From an archaeon (lineage in GTDB: Archaea > Asgardarchaeota > Thorarchaeia > Thorarchaeales > Thorarchaeaceae), in NCBI GenBank assembly GCA_024276825.1, contig JAJRWI010000044.1, positions 25,823-89,822 on the forward strand: 64,000 nt of DNA, written 5' to 3'. The notes beneath the pieces were generated by a model. The model saw only the letters and a program-made list of their open reading frames with translations, had not been told where the DNA came from and did no database searches. Position numbers and translations under genes: made by a program. Position 1 is the first letter of the stretch. Each line of letters begins with the position of its first letter. Shown piece by piece: positions 53,124 to 61,302 of this stretch.

Positions 53124-53936
53124 CTATTCCGCTGGTATCTTAAATTTATTAGCAGCGAACCTTGTGTAGTCAGTTGCACTGATTATGCCTTTCAGCTTGT
53201 TTCCCTCCCCAACAACTGGCAACGTGTTCAGGAATGCATCAAGCATAATTTCAGCGGCCTTTGATATAGGTGTGTCTGGATTGACTAGGGGTGGCTCTCT
53301 TACCATTGCATCAACAACTCTAATCTGTCTGACCTGATTTGCTCTATGCTTATCAGGTACTTCAACACTAAACCTTGCCATTGCCTCAGCCACTGTCTTC
53401 TCAGTCAATAGGCCAAGAACTCGTCCGCCATCGGTAACAGGCAGTCCAGAAAATCCCTTTGTGAGCATCTCCATTCTGGCCTTGATCAATCGCTCAACTG
53501 GGTTGACAACTAGCAGATTCTCAGTTGTCATAAGGGCTTCAACTTTAACGTTCTCGAACTTTTTAGCCAACTCAACAATCTGGATTTTGGATATGACTCC
53601 CACAAGGTTATCATCATCGTCTAACACGGGACAACCACTCATACCTCTATCAATCATGAGCTGGGCAACATCAGTGACCTCATCATCAGGCTTTACTGTA
53701 ATCACTGTATCGGTCATTGCACTGGAGACGTGTAGTCTTCCAATTGACACAGCCACAACCTTACTCACTCCCAGCCTGTCTGCAATATCTGCATAGGTCA
53801 GGATTCCCTTCAGCTCTTTGCCCTCCGTCACAATCAGACGATCGACCTTCTTCTTACTCAACAGATCAAGAGCATAAGACAGTCTTTGATCTTTGTCTAT
53901 TGTGACAGGTTCAACCATTATAGCACTAACTTTCAA
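53124..53936 (-). CDS. Four-CBS-domain regulator
   Basis: A 270-residue protein of four CBS motifs, with the repeated SGCPVLDDDDNLVGVIS, SGLPVTDGGRVLGLLT and NTLPVVGEGNKLKGIIS cores. No further domain. It differs from the CBS protein at 7.6 kb and may be a paralog. Ligand binding and regulation of an unknown partner are likely. The downstream gene is pyrC; the upstream one is another CBS protein. Confidence 0.85.
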   Translation of the reverse strand: MKVSAIMVEPVTIDKDQRLSYALDLLSKKKVDRLIVTEGKELKGILTYADIADRLGVSKVVAVSIGRLHVSSAMTDTVITVKPDDEVTDVAQLMIDRGMSGCPVLDDDDNLVGVISKIQIVELAKKFENVKVEALMTTENLLVVNPVERLIKARMEMLTKGFSGLPVTDGGRVLGLLTEKTVAEAMARFSVEVPDKHRANQVRQIRVVDAMVREPPLVNPDTPISKAAEIMLDAFLNTLPVVGEGNKLKGIISATDYTRFAANKFKIPAE

Positions 53937-53990
53937 TTCATACGCCTCCAGTAAATTTCTCTATTACTATAATGCAATCATTTGCATTTA

Positions 53991-54557
53991 TTATTCACGG
54001 CATATATCACACAAATATCTACCGTCAACGAGTCTCAAATCAGTGGAATACTCGCCACAGCTGTCACAGATACCTCCCATCTCGAGTTCCTCCTCCTCCA
54101 AGTCCTTATGTTCTGTGGTGGCTTGGCTCTCCTTCATTCTTAGAGACTCGACAAGAATATCAATCAACTCGGGCGACCATCGTAGAATGTCCCTTGATGT
54201 AATGATTCCTGCCAATGAGTGATTCTTCAGTACAACAAGTCTACGAATCCCTCCCTTTGCCATTACTCGCATTGCATCGGTGAGTGGCAAATCAGGAGTG
54301 ACATGGATTATGGGTGAACTCATTATCTGTCGGGCTTTGATGCCCTTGGGGTCTATTTCTTCGGCAGTTACTCTTCTGACTATATCAGACTCGGTTATTA
54401 TCCCAATAGGCTTGTCAGTGTCAGTCACTATTATAGAGCCAATGTCCATTTGTTTCATTAATTTCGCCACTTCTAGCACGCTTGCATCTGGTGGCATTGT
54501 GACCACATTGACTGCCATGATGTCCTTTACAAACATTGAATGTGATGGATTAGACAT
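53991..54557 (-). CDS. CBS-pair protein with C-terminal zinc ribbon
   Basis: A 188-residue protein. Residues about 8-120 form a CBS pair (IGSIIVTDTDKPIGIIT and IRRLVVLKNHSLAGIIT). An acidic linker leads to a zinc ribbon, CDSCG...CDIC, at the very C-terminus (about 163-187). Such fusions are common in archaea and may bind DNA, RNA or protein in response to a nucleotide. It lies 54 bp upstream of another CBS gene on the same strand. Confidence 0.85.
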   Translation of the reverse strand: MSNPSHSMFVKDIMAVNVVTMPPDASVLEVAKLMKQMDIGSIIVTDTDKPIGIITESDIVRRVTAEEIDPKGIKARQIMSSPIIHVTPDLPLTDAMRVMAKGGIRRLVVLKNHSLAGIITSRDILRWSPELIDILVESLRMKESQATTEHKDLEEEELEMGGICDSCGEYSTDLRLVDGRYLCDICRE

Positions 54558-54662
54558 TGGATGACCCCTGTTCAGGTTAATCTATTATGTCCGCTCACGG
54601 TTCATCTTTGTTATTAAATGTGTTGTGTGGTGTATTTTACTTTACTGAAGTTTACTATTCCA

Positions 54663-56675
54663 TCAATTTGAAACAATTTTACAACCACCAGTTGGCAAGA
54701 CCCTCATGAAATCGTCTTGAGGGATTGATGCAAGATGATGTTGAAGGTCTTCGGGTAATGCCTGTTTAAGGTGCAATATCAGCTCTCTCACAAATTGCCC
54801 CTTCTTGACTTCACCTGGCTCAACGAGCACATAATACTGCGATAGCACCCCAATGGCTGAAGGTGGTCCAGAAACTGGAACCGCTTCATCCCCCTCAATC
54901 ATCAGTCCAACTGCAAGCTCGACTGGAACTTTTTTGATGTAGTTCTTCGACCCATAGATCATGACTGCTCCAGATGGTAAATACTCTCCCGATGGCGGTG
55001 TAAAGCTCACTTGTTCTGGGTTCACCCAGTATGCATCCCCATTTGAGAGTCCGTCCTGCCACGCACGTGAAAATGTCACCGCGAATTGAGCTGCTTCAAA
55101 TAATGTCTGTTCACCTGGTGGTTCATTGGGGACCTTGATTATCACATATGGCGCCCCGTGGAGTGAGGCATGTAAGAACACATCATTAGGTTCTAGGTGT
55201 TTCTTTGCCAATAACTCATTGGTCTTTGCATCTCTTCCTCCAAGAACAAGGAACCCCTCCGATGATATGAACCATCTGAACTTTTCATACCATCTCTTTT
55301 TCCTTATACGGACAGCACGCCTCTCTTGTATTGCTTCGATGGCAACTGATTCCAGCTTCTCCAACTTCTCCTTGGTTTTCTCTATCTGTTTCTGTGCCCC
55401 CATCATTTTGGAACGGGCCCGTTTTGCCTCTTGATACGCACGGGAGGCGTTAACCTGAGCACTAAGTCTAATGTCTAGGACAACATCAACATCATCGAGT
55501 CTTATCACAATCTGGCCTTGGGATGGCATAATTCTCTCAATCAATAATGCTGTCTTGTTGCCCTTCTCTTTGCCCTCTTTGATTTTCTTGAGAATGTCCG
55601 ACCACGATAGCCCATTTGTTCGAGCCTGACGTATAGTGTCAAGTACATCTTGAACCACCTGAAAGTGCATGTATATGAGTTCACCTGCCCTCTGTAGGCG
55701 TTCTGCCTTCTCGCCGAGTCTGACTATACTCTCTTGTTGTTTATCTACTATTCGCTGGAGCCTTTCTCGTTCTCTGCTAACAGCATCTTGACGACTCGAC
55801 ACTTCCTTCTCGGCTTCGGTGACCCCAAAGAACTCATCAATTGCATTACTAAAGGTCTGAAACTCTCTAATCTGCAAGTCTGAATACATCACAAATGGAA
55901 ATGGCAAGAATGCAATTGGACCGGGTTCCTCCTCTTCGGTATCTTCAAAGACCAAGTTGGGTCTATTTGTTCCTTGGTTCACCTTTTCAATGAATTGTTC
56001 AAGGCCCATAGTAAGATCTTTCAGTTCATTCTCGGTCAGCTCATTGGCCTTGTTAGTATTGGGAATACCCGCAAGTGCACAGATCTCTTGGCAGCTCAAT
56101 GCATCCAAATTCAGATTACTTGCCAATGTTCGAACTATATTGGCCTTTGACTCCATTATAATATTCTTTAGCTGTTCTTTACTCAAGCTGAAGACATCAA
56201 CACCTCTCTGTGGGGGAAAGATATACTGTGAGCGTGGAATGACATCACGGTCTCTCATTCTCTTGTATTGCATTGCAATGAAAATTTTGTCTTCCGGATC
56301 AAGCAGTAATAGGTTTCCATTACCAAATAGCTCTACTACCAATTTATACTGGCTGTCTTCCTCACCAATCTCTATTATGATGATCCTGTCTAGGTCATGC
56401 TGCCGAATAGCAACAACTCTCTTGTCCCTGAGATATTTCCTTAATGCCATGCAGAACTTCGGGGGGACTTTTGGCGATGATCTTCTGAACTCTGTGAGAT
56501 GAACTCGTACGCCTGGCTGTAATAGCAGTTGAAAGGTACCGCTTGCTGGCTTATACAGCTTCAGGACAAATATGTCACCATACTGGTATATGTTCTTGAT
56601 ATATGATCCATCTGCAGCTGATTTTATCTCGGGCAAAATCAATCTGATGTCTATGTTGCTCATTGTGTTCTTCAT
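54663..56675 (-). CDS. NFACT-family protein, archaeal Rqc2/NEMF (RqcH) homolog
   Basis: A 670-residue protein of the Rqc2/NEMF/RqcH family, which binds 60S/50S subunits blocked with peptidyl-tRNA and adds C-terminal tails. It has the NFACT-N domain (MSNIDIRLILPEI onward), a helix-hairpin-helix-like region, a long coiled coil (about 285-340 and 405-455), and the NFACT-R domain (RWYEKFRWFISSEGFLVLGGRDAKTNELL). TATA-like TTTTATAACAT lies at 56699-56709, about 28 bp before the ATG, so the mRNA is probably leaderless. The EMC6-like gene is divergent. Confidence 0.9.
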   Translation of the reverse strand: MKNTMSNIDIRLILPEIKSAADGSYIKNIYQYGDIFVLKLYKPASGTFQLLLQPGVRVHLTEFRRSSPKVPPKFCMALRKYLRDKRVVAIRQHDLDRIIIIEIGEEDSQYKLVVELFGNGNLLLLDPEDKIFIAMQYKRMRDRDVIPRSQYIFPPQRGVDVFSLSKEQLKNIIMESKANIVRTLASNLNLDALSCQEICALAGIPNTNKANELTENELKDLTMGLEQFIEKVNQGTNRPNLVFEDTEEEEPGPIAFLPFPFVMYSDLQIREFQTFSNAIDEFFGVTEAEKEVSSRQDAVSRERERLQRIVDKQQESIVRLGEKAERLQRAGELIYMHFQVVQDVLDTIRQARTNGLSWSDILKKIKEGKEKGNKTALLIERIMPSQGQIVIRLDDVDVVLDIRLSAQVNASRAYQEAKRARSKMMGAQKQIEKTKEKLEKLESVAIEAIQERRAVRIRKKRWYEKFRWFISSEGFLVLGGRDAKTNELLAKKHLEPNDVFLHASLHGAPYVIIKVPNEPPGEQTLFEAAQFAVTFSRAWQDGLSNGDAYWVNPEQVSFTPPSGEYLPSGAVMIYGSKNYIKKVPVELAVGLMIEGDEAVPVSGPPSAIGVLSQYYVLVEPGEVKKGQFVRELILHLKQALPEDLQHHLASIPQDDFMRVLPTGGCKIVSN

Positions 56676-56746
56676 ACTAATATAACAAACTGACCGACTA
56701 TTTTATAACATAGTCGATTTACGATGCTAATACAGGTGGAAGAATA

Positions 56747-57085
56747 ATGAGTATCTTCAAGCCCCTATTTAGAAGATGGGATGATAATCCAACTGATCAA
56801 AATTACTACGTAAAGATATTCTTCGCAATTATATCAGCAATCATCTGCGGTCTGTTAGGACCAGTATTCGCTGGCCTGAGGGGCATCATGTTTGGACTTC
56901 TAATGTATGTTGTTTCACTCTTTGTGATTGTCTACGACCTTGGCATTGATCCAGAGCAGATTGGTGGCCGCATGAAACTAGTCACTAACTCCCTTCCATC
57001 TTATCTGTTATTATGGGTCTTGCTCTGGACAGTCCTATATGCGTTCACATTGCCACCCGAAGTCATTGCAAGTTTGTTCCAATGA
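56747..57085 (+). CDS. EMC6-like (Rab5-interacting family) membrane protein
   Basis: A 112-residue protein with three membrane segments (about 23-43, 45-66, 86-105). It resembles human EMC6 as I recall it: an ISAIICGLLGP helix aligning with VSALSGATAGILGL, a GFxxYxLASxLLSLLLIL-like second helix (FGLLMYVVSLFVIVYDL), and LPSYLLLWVLLWTVLYAF aligning with the GGLFTYVLFWTFLYGMV third helix. EMC6 is a core subunit of the ER membrane protein complex that inserts membrane proteins. A partner EMC3 or other EMC gene is absent from the window. The 3' end overlaps the prepilin peptidase by 23 bp. Confidence 0.62.
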   Translation: MSIFKPLFRRWDDNPTDQNYYVKIFFAIISAIICGLLGPVFAGLRGIMFGLLMYVVSLFVIVYDLGIDPEQIGGRMKLVTNSLPSYLLLWVLLWTVLYAFTLPPEVIASLFQ

Positions 57086-57575
57086 TTGAAAATGCCAGTC
57101 CAAAGAGTTGGATGGCCATATAGACACACAGCAGGACTGGTATCAATGCAATTGTTTTGTCCTGTTTCTGATTGCCTGCTCTATGCCTACTTACCATGGC
57201 CCCTCCCAGCAATGTCAGTAGTATCTCGAACCCACTGACTATTATGCCCTCCAATAACTGGTTGCCCAGTGAAAACAGTTCAAATCCGGGGCTAGTAATG
57301 GATATCATGATGAATGCCTTATAATCTGCACCTCCGATCGCTCCTATTCTGAAAAGAACCAGGGACACACCCATCATAAAAACAAGAGAAACAATATGCA
57401 GTTCGATGTTCACCATTATATGCCCAGTAATTGATGCAACCAAAAACCCAATTATCAGGCCTGCCAATGTGAGTCGATTTGGTACTCTCCTTGTCTTTAT
57501 ATCATATACTGAGTATAATGCAAGTAGAGTCAGCACAGTGACTATTGAAACCAATGATGCAACAAGCATCTCCAT
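57063..57575 (-). CDS. Prepilin-type (A24) aspartic peptidase
   Basis: A 170-residue membrane protein with six segments. The two catalytic aspartates are in YDIKTRRVPNRL and GGADYKAF, the archaeal PibD/FlaK arrangement. Such enzymes cut class III signal peptides of pilins and archaellins at the membrane interface. It lacks the N-terminal methyltransferase domain of bacterial PilD. No pilin genes are seen here. It is convergent with the EMC6-like gene. Confidence 0.85.
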   Translation of the reverse strand: MEMLVASLVSIVTVLTLLALYSVYDIKTRRVPNRLTLAGLIIGFLVASITGHIMVNIELHIVSLVFMMGVSLVLFRIGAIGGADYKAFIMISITSPGFELFSLGNQLLEGIIVSGFEILLTLLGGAMVSRHRAGNQKQDKTIALIPVLLCVYMAIQLFGLAFSIIGTNLQ

Positions 57576-57696
57576 GACCTGCTCACACTCTACTGATTAG
57601 TTGATTGCATTGTATATTAACCTGCCATACATCAATTGATTCACAGCTCTCATAGCAATATAGATTAGGCACCTGATGTCGAAATTCCCATGAAGG

Positions 57697-57715
57697 AGAG
57701 TGCATTTCGCGCTCT
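57697..57715 (+). promoter_or_regulatory. Hairpin in the fumarase leader
   Basis: AGAGTGC and GCGCTCT form a 7-bp stem (one G-U) with loop ATTTC, ending 15 bp before the fumarase ATG; AAAGGT just after it is the likely ribosome-binding site. A TATA-like CAATATAGATT near 57660 lies upstream. The stem could affect translation, but this is only structural inference. Confidence 0.3.
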
Positions 57716-57730
57716 TAAAGGTAAATCATT

Positions 57731-58633
57731 ATGAGGCTGAGGCCCATGAAGGATCCCTATCAAGTAATGCATGATACAACCGTGCGACTACTGAGAATGG
57801 CAGCAACGGTTCTTCCAAAGGATGTGGAGGAGGCACTCCGTGCTGCCCATGAACGTGAAACCGATGCAACCGCAAAGACGCAATTTGCAGCGATTCTCAA
57901 GAACATCGAGATTGCCAAGACTGGAGTTCCAATGTGCCAAGACACAGGAATCATGATATTTTATCTGAAGGTTGGCGACAAGTTCCCATATATCAGCAAG
58001 ATAAAGAAGGCGCTAACTGAGGCCACTCGCACAGCGACTAGAGAAACCCCATTGCGGCCCAATGCTGTCAACCCAATAGTTGGTGGAAACTCTGGTGATA
58101 ACACTGGCAGGAAGATCCCCTGGTTCAATTGGGAGGTTGTTGAGGGCGATTCCCTTGAGATCACTGCCTTTCCAAAGGGTGGCGGTAGCGAGAATGTGAG
58201 TATTGTTGGAATGTTAAAGCCCGGTGTGGGTCTTGCTGGAGTCAAGAAACTTGTGGTTGACAATGCAATGAGCTACATGGGAAAGGCATGTGCTCCTAAT
58301 ATCATTGGTGTCGGCATTGGTGGTGGTGCTGACATAGCAATCAAGATTGCAAAACAGCAACTCATGAGACCTCTGAATGACAAGCATCCAGAGCCTGAAG
58401 TTGCAAAGATTGAAGAGGAGATCACAGAAGCCATAAATGCCACGGGCATTGGTCCAATGGGACTTGGCGGAAAGACGACTGTGTTGGCTGTGAAGGTTGA
58501 TTATGCCATGCGGCACCCTGCAAGTCTACCTGTGGGCGTTGCTGTACAATGCTGGGCTGCAAGACGGAGTACTGCTATGATATCAAAGGACCTTGAGGTC
58601 GAATATCTTACACATCCATTGGAGGGAAAATAA
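57731..58633 (+). CDS. Class I fumarate hydratase, N-terminal (alpha) subunit
   Basis: A 300-residue subunit of the 4Fe-4S fumarase that interconverts fumarate and malate. The Fe-S cysteines are the C in VPMCQDTGIM (about residue 67), the C in GKACAPNIIG and the C in AVQCWAARR. GGGSENVS and PMGLGGKTT are also typical. It lacks the C-terminal domain present in fused bacterial enzymes. The beta gene starts right after its stop with a TTG. A tartrate dehydratase is the alternative, but the reductase genes that follow favour fumarate. Confidence 0.92.
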   Translation: MRLRPMKDPYQVMHDTTVRLLRMAATVLPKDVEEALRAAHERETDATAKTQFAAILKNIEIAKTGVPMCQDTGIMIFYLKVGDKFPYISKIKKALTEATRTATRETPLRPNAVNPIVGGNSGDNTGRKIPWFNWEVVEGDSLEITAFPKGGGSENVSIVGMLKPGVGLAGVKKLVVDNAMSYMGKACAPNIIGVGIGGGADIAIKIAKQQLMRPLNDKHPEPEVAKIEEEITEAINATGIGPMGLGGKTTVLAVKVDYAMRHPASLPVGVAVQCWAARRSTAMISKDLEVEYLTHPLEGK

Positions 58634-59245
58634 TTGGCGGAATATCATCTTACAACCCCAATCAGTGAAGAGGATGCCCGCAGACTGAAAGTGGGCGACA
58701 TTGTTTACGTGACTGGCAAACATGTCTATACTGCCCGTGATGAGGCTCATCATAGATTGCTGGAGATGTTCGAGCGCGGCGAAAAGCCACCAGTTGATCT
58801 CGAGGGCAGCGTTGTATATCATGTTGGCCCTGTGGCATGGCAGAAGAACGGGAAATGGCAGATAGTATCAGCGGGTCCCACGACAAGCATTCGGATGGAG
58901 CTATTTGAGGATGAATTTCTAAGAAAGTACAAGGCACGCATAATCATCGGTAAGGGCGGAATGGGCAAGAAGACACTGGAAGCATTGAAAGAAGTTGGTG
59001 CAATTTATTGCAGCTTCACAGGCGGTTGCGGAGCACTTGCTGCAAGAGGTCTTAAAGAGGTCAGAGCACTGTACTTTGAAGATCTCGGGATGCCCGAAGC
59101 CCTTTGGGTGATCACAGCAGAAGAGTTCGGTCCTCTACTAGTCACTATGGACAGCCATGGAAACAGTCTTCATGATGAGATGGACCGTCTAGTGGCTGAG
59201 AAAAAGTCGGAGGTCTATGCTAAGATTGGCATCACTGATTATTGA
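58634..59245 (+). CDS. Class I fumarate hydratase, C-terminal (beta) subunit
   Basis: A 203-residue subunit. It starts with TTG immediately after the alpha stop, so the two are translationally coupled. GDIVYVTGKHVYTARDEAHHR, GPTTSIRME, GKGGM and FTGGCGALAA are family features; the FGPLLVTMDSHGNSLHD end is also typical. The subunit completes the active site of the alpha/beta enzyme. Confidence 0.92.
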   Translation: MAEYHLTTPISEEDARRLKVGDIVYVTGKHVYTARDEAHHRLLEMFERGEKPPVDLEGSVVYHVGPVAWQKNGKWQIVSAGPTTSIRMELFEDEFLRKYKARIIIGKGGMGKKTLEALKEVGAIYCSFTGGCGALAARGLKEVRALYFEDLGMPEALWVITAEEFGPLLVTMDSHGNSLHDEMDRLVAEKKSEVYAKIGITDY

Positions 59246-59275
59246 AGCTTGGCAATCCCTTGTCAATGGCTTAAC

Positions 59276-59310
59276 CCGACAGTCGCTAGGCTGTCGGACG
59301 CCCTCTTTTT
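59276..59310 (+). terminator. Hairpin plus T run after fumarase
   Basis: CCGACAG (59276-59282) and CTGTCGG (59291-59297) form a perfect 7-bp stem with an 8-base loop; CCCTCTTTTT follows. This resembles a transcription terminator for the fumarase genes. The stem also lies just beyond the stop of the small minus-strand frame. Confidence 0.6.
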
Positions 59311-59410
59311 ATCCACCTAGACTATGCAATATGGGGATGGACAATCCATACACATACATCAACAGTAGGACGATGAATGTGAGGATGATTATGACATCTC
59401 CTTTCTCCAT
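59309..59410 (-). CDS. Possible 33-residue single-membrane-segment peptide
   Basis: An ATG at 59410 opens 33 codons. The product begins MEKGDVIIILTF, then continues as one hydrophobic helix (VIIILTFIVLLLMYVYGL) and ends SIPILHSLGG. AGGGGT lies 8 nt before the ATG. The N-terminus is charged and the hydrophobic run is the right length to cross the membrane, in the manner of small accessory subunits or stress peptides. It is the only candidate gene on that strand between fumarase and tfrA. Could be chance. Confidence 0.4.
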   Translation of the reverse strand: MEKGDVIIILTFIVLLLMYVYGLSIPILHSLGG

Positions 59411-59491
59411 TTTCAAGACCCCTTAATCTCAAATTGAATCTCTCCATTTTTGTATTAATTTGTTAGTTGGACATACTAGATACCAACAATT

Positions 59492-59503
59492 TTTGGCGCC
59501 AAA
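59492..59503. promoter_or_regulatory. Palindrome TTTGGCGCCAAA upstream of the tfrA promoter
   Basis: A perfect 12-bp palindrome lies about 25 bp upstream of the TATA-like AGTATAATATG (59523-59533) for the fumarate-reductase-like genes. A second inverted repeat, GTTGG (59466-59470) and CCAAC (59483-59487), sits just before it. Position and symmetry suggest a regulator binding site, but no regulator is identified. Confidence 0.45.
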
Positions 59504-59586
59504 TGGAATCATCCTATACGGTAAGTATAATATGTTGTAAAGGGCCGACGAAACCCGTGAAAACACCTCACTATGGAGGATTATAA

Positions 59587-61302
59587 TTGACTCAACCTCC
59601 TCGATATAGGACAATAACTTGTGATGTGCTCGTGATTGGTGCAGGCGGTGCTGGTTGTCGTGCTGCAATCGAGGCTGCTAAGCACAATCTCGATGTAATA
59701 CTTCTCAGCAAGGAGCTTGTGGGCAAGGCCCATACAGCAATGGCTGAAGGGGGCTATAATGTATCTCTCGGGAATGTGGATCCAAATGACAATGTTGAAA
59801 CCCACTTCAAGGACACGATTGTTGGGGGAAACTATCTAAACAATCAGAAACTTGCGGAGATTCTTGTTGAAAATGCTGCTGAACGGATCTACGACCTTGA
59901 AGAGATGGGTGCAGTCTTTGATAGGACCCCCGAAGGCAAGATTGCTCAGAGAACTTTTGGCAAGCAGAGCTGGAGGCGAACAGCCTATGCCTCTGACAGA
60001 ACTGGGTCAGAGATAATGGTCACCCTGGTCGAAGCAATCCGCAAGACCTCGGTACGAGTCTTTGATGAGATGTTTGCAACAAAGATCCTCATTCATGATG
60101 GTAGAATTGCTGGTGTGACGGCAATTGATCTGAAATACGGTGATTATCTGATATTTCGGGCCAAGGCAGTAGTGATGGCCACTGGTGGTGCAGGTAGAAT
60201 ATTCACAGTCACCAGCAATGCCCAACTCGATGTTGGCGATGGTTATGCCATGGCCTACGAGGCCGGTTGTGAACTTATTGACATGGAGATGGTCCAGTTT
60301 CACCCAACTGGAATGGTCCGACCAGAGTCTGCCCGTGGTAGACTGGTCACAGAGGCTGTGCGTGGTGAAGGTGGCATTCTCTTGAACAACAAGGGCGAGC
60401 GCTTCATGCACCGTTATTATCCAGAGGTGATGGAGCTCGCGGGTCGTGACCAAGTAGCAAGATCAATCATGACTGAAGTGCTTGAAGGTAGAGGTTCTCC
60501 TAATGGTGGTGTATATCTCAGCATTGCTCATCTCCCACGGTCAATAATCGAGTTTCGATTAGAGAGCATGATTGAGCAGTTTGAAGATGCTGGTGTTGAC
60601 ATTCGAGAAGAACCAATGGAGGTTTCGCCAACAGCCCATCACTTTATGGGTGGCATTAAGATTGACACAGAAGCCGCCGCAACGATTCCTGGTCTGTTTG
60701 CTGCTGGTGAATGTACTGGTGGAGTACATGGCGGCAACCGTCTTGGTGGGAATGCTCTTGCTGACACCCAGGTCTTTGGTGCTCTTGCTGGTGAGAGTGC
60801 CGCTAAGTTTGCCAAATCTCATGACCTGGCTGGCCTTCCACGCGAGGATGCAATCAATGAGTTTCAACGTCTTGAGGCCATGCTTGAACGTGAGGAGGGA
60901 ATCTCACCCGCTGATGCCCGAAAGGAACTCACCGACTTGATGTGGAGCAAGGTTCAGATCTTCAGAAAGGAGGAAGACCTTCAATATGCTGTGAATGAGC
61001 TAAGGCGGATTGAGCGCGAGGTTGTGCCTCGTATCAAAGTAGATGTACGCGATAAGCGTTTCAATCCAGGATGGCATCAGGCCATCGAGTTTGGTCATAT
61101 GGTGATCACGGCCCGAATGGTTGCTGAGGCAGCGCTGATGCGTAAGGGCAGTCGAGGAGCACATTATCGTGTTGATGGTGATCCCAATGACCTTGGCTAT
61201 TATAACATCGTCATAAAAAAGGGCAAAGATGGCGAGATGGAACTCAGGAAACAAGACCTCGTCATTACCAAGATAGTCCCACCAGGAATGGAGGCGAAAT
61301 GA
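59587..61302 (+). CDS. tfrA: Fumarate reductase/succinate dehydrogenase flavoprotein (TfrA-like)
   Basis: A 571-residue flavoprotein. The FAD Rossmann motif is VIGAGGAGCRAA. MAEGGYNVSLGN, the active-site HRYYPE and FAAGECTGGVHGGNRLGGNAL are those of SdhA/FrdA. The start is TTG at 59587 with GGAGG 7 nt upstream. The gene is followed with a 0-bp gap by an Fe-S/CCG subunit, the arrangement of thiol:fumarate reductase in methanogens. Direction of reaction is not set by sequence; fumarase just upstream suggests the malate-fumarate-succinate segment. Confidence 0.9.
   Translation: MTQPPRYRTITCDVLVIGAGGAGCRAAIEAAKHNLDVILLSKELVGKAHTAMAEGGYNVSLGNVDPNDNVETHFKDTIVGGNYLNNQKLAEILVENAAERIYDLEEMGAVFDRTPEGKIAQRTFGKQSWRRTAYASDRTGSEIMVTLVEAIRKTSVRVFDEMFATKILIHDGRIAGVTAIDLKYGDYLIFRAKAVVMATGGAGRIFTVTSNAQLDVGDGYAMAYEAGCELIDMEMVQFHPTGMVRPESARGRLVTEAVRGEGGILLNNKGERFMHRYYPEVMELAGRDQVARSIMTEVLEGRGSPNGGVYLSIAHLPRSIIEFRLESMIEQFEDAGVDIREEPMEVSPTAHHFMGGIKIDTEAAATIPGLFAAGECTGGVHGGNRLGGNALADTQVFGALAGESAAKFAKSHDLAGLPREDAINEFQRLEAMLEREEGISPADARKELTDLMWSKVQIFRKEEDLQYAVNELRRIEREVVPRIKVDVRDKRFNPGWHQAIEFGHMVITARMVAEAALMRKGSRGAHYRVDGDPNDLGYYNIVIKKGKDGEMELRKQDLVITKIVPPGMEAK

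Larger units (their letters stand above)
59246..59586. other. Intergenic region between fumarase and fumarate-reductase genes
   Basis: This 341-bp gap holds a hairpin with a T run (59276-59310), a 33-codon minus-strand frame for a single-membrane-segment peptide (59309-59410), an inverted repeat and palindrome before the tfrA promoter (59466-59503), a TATA box near 59522-59533 and a GGAGG ribosome-binding site. I see nothing else in it. Confidence 0.6.
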
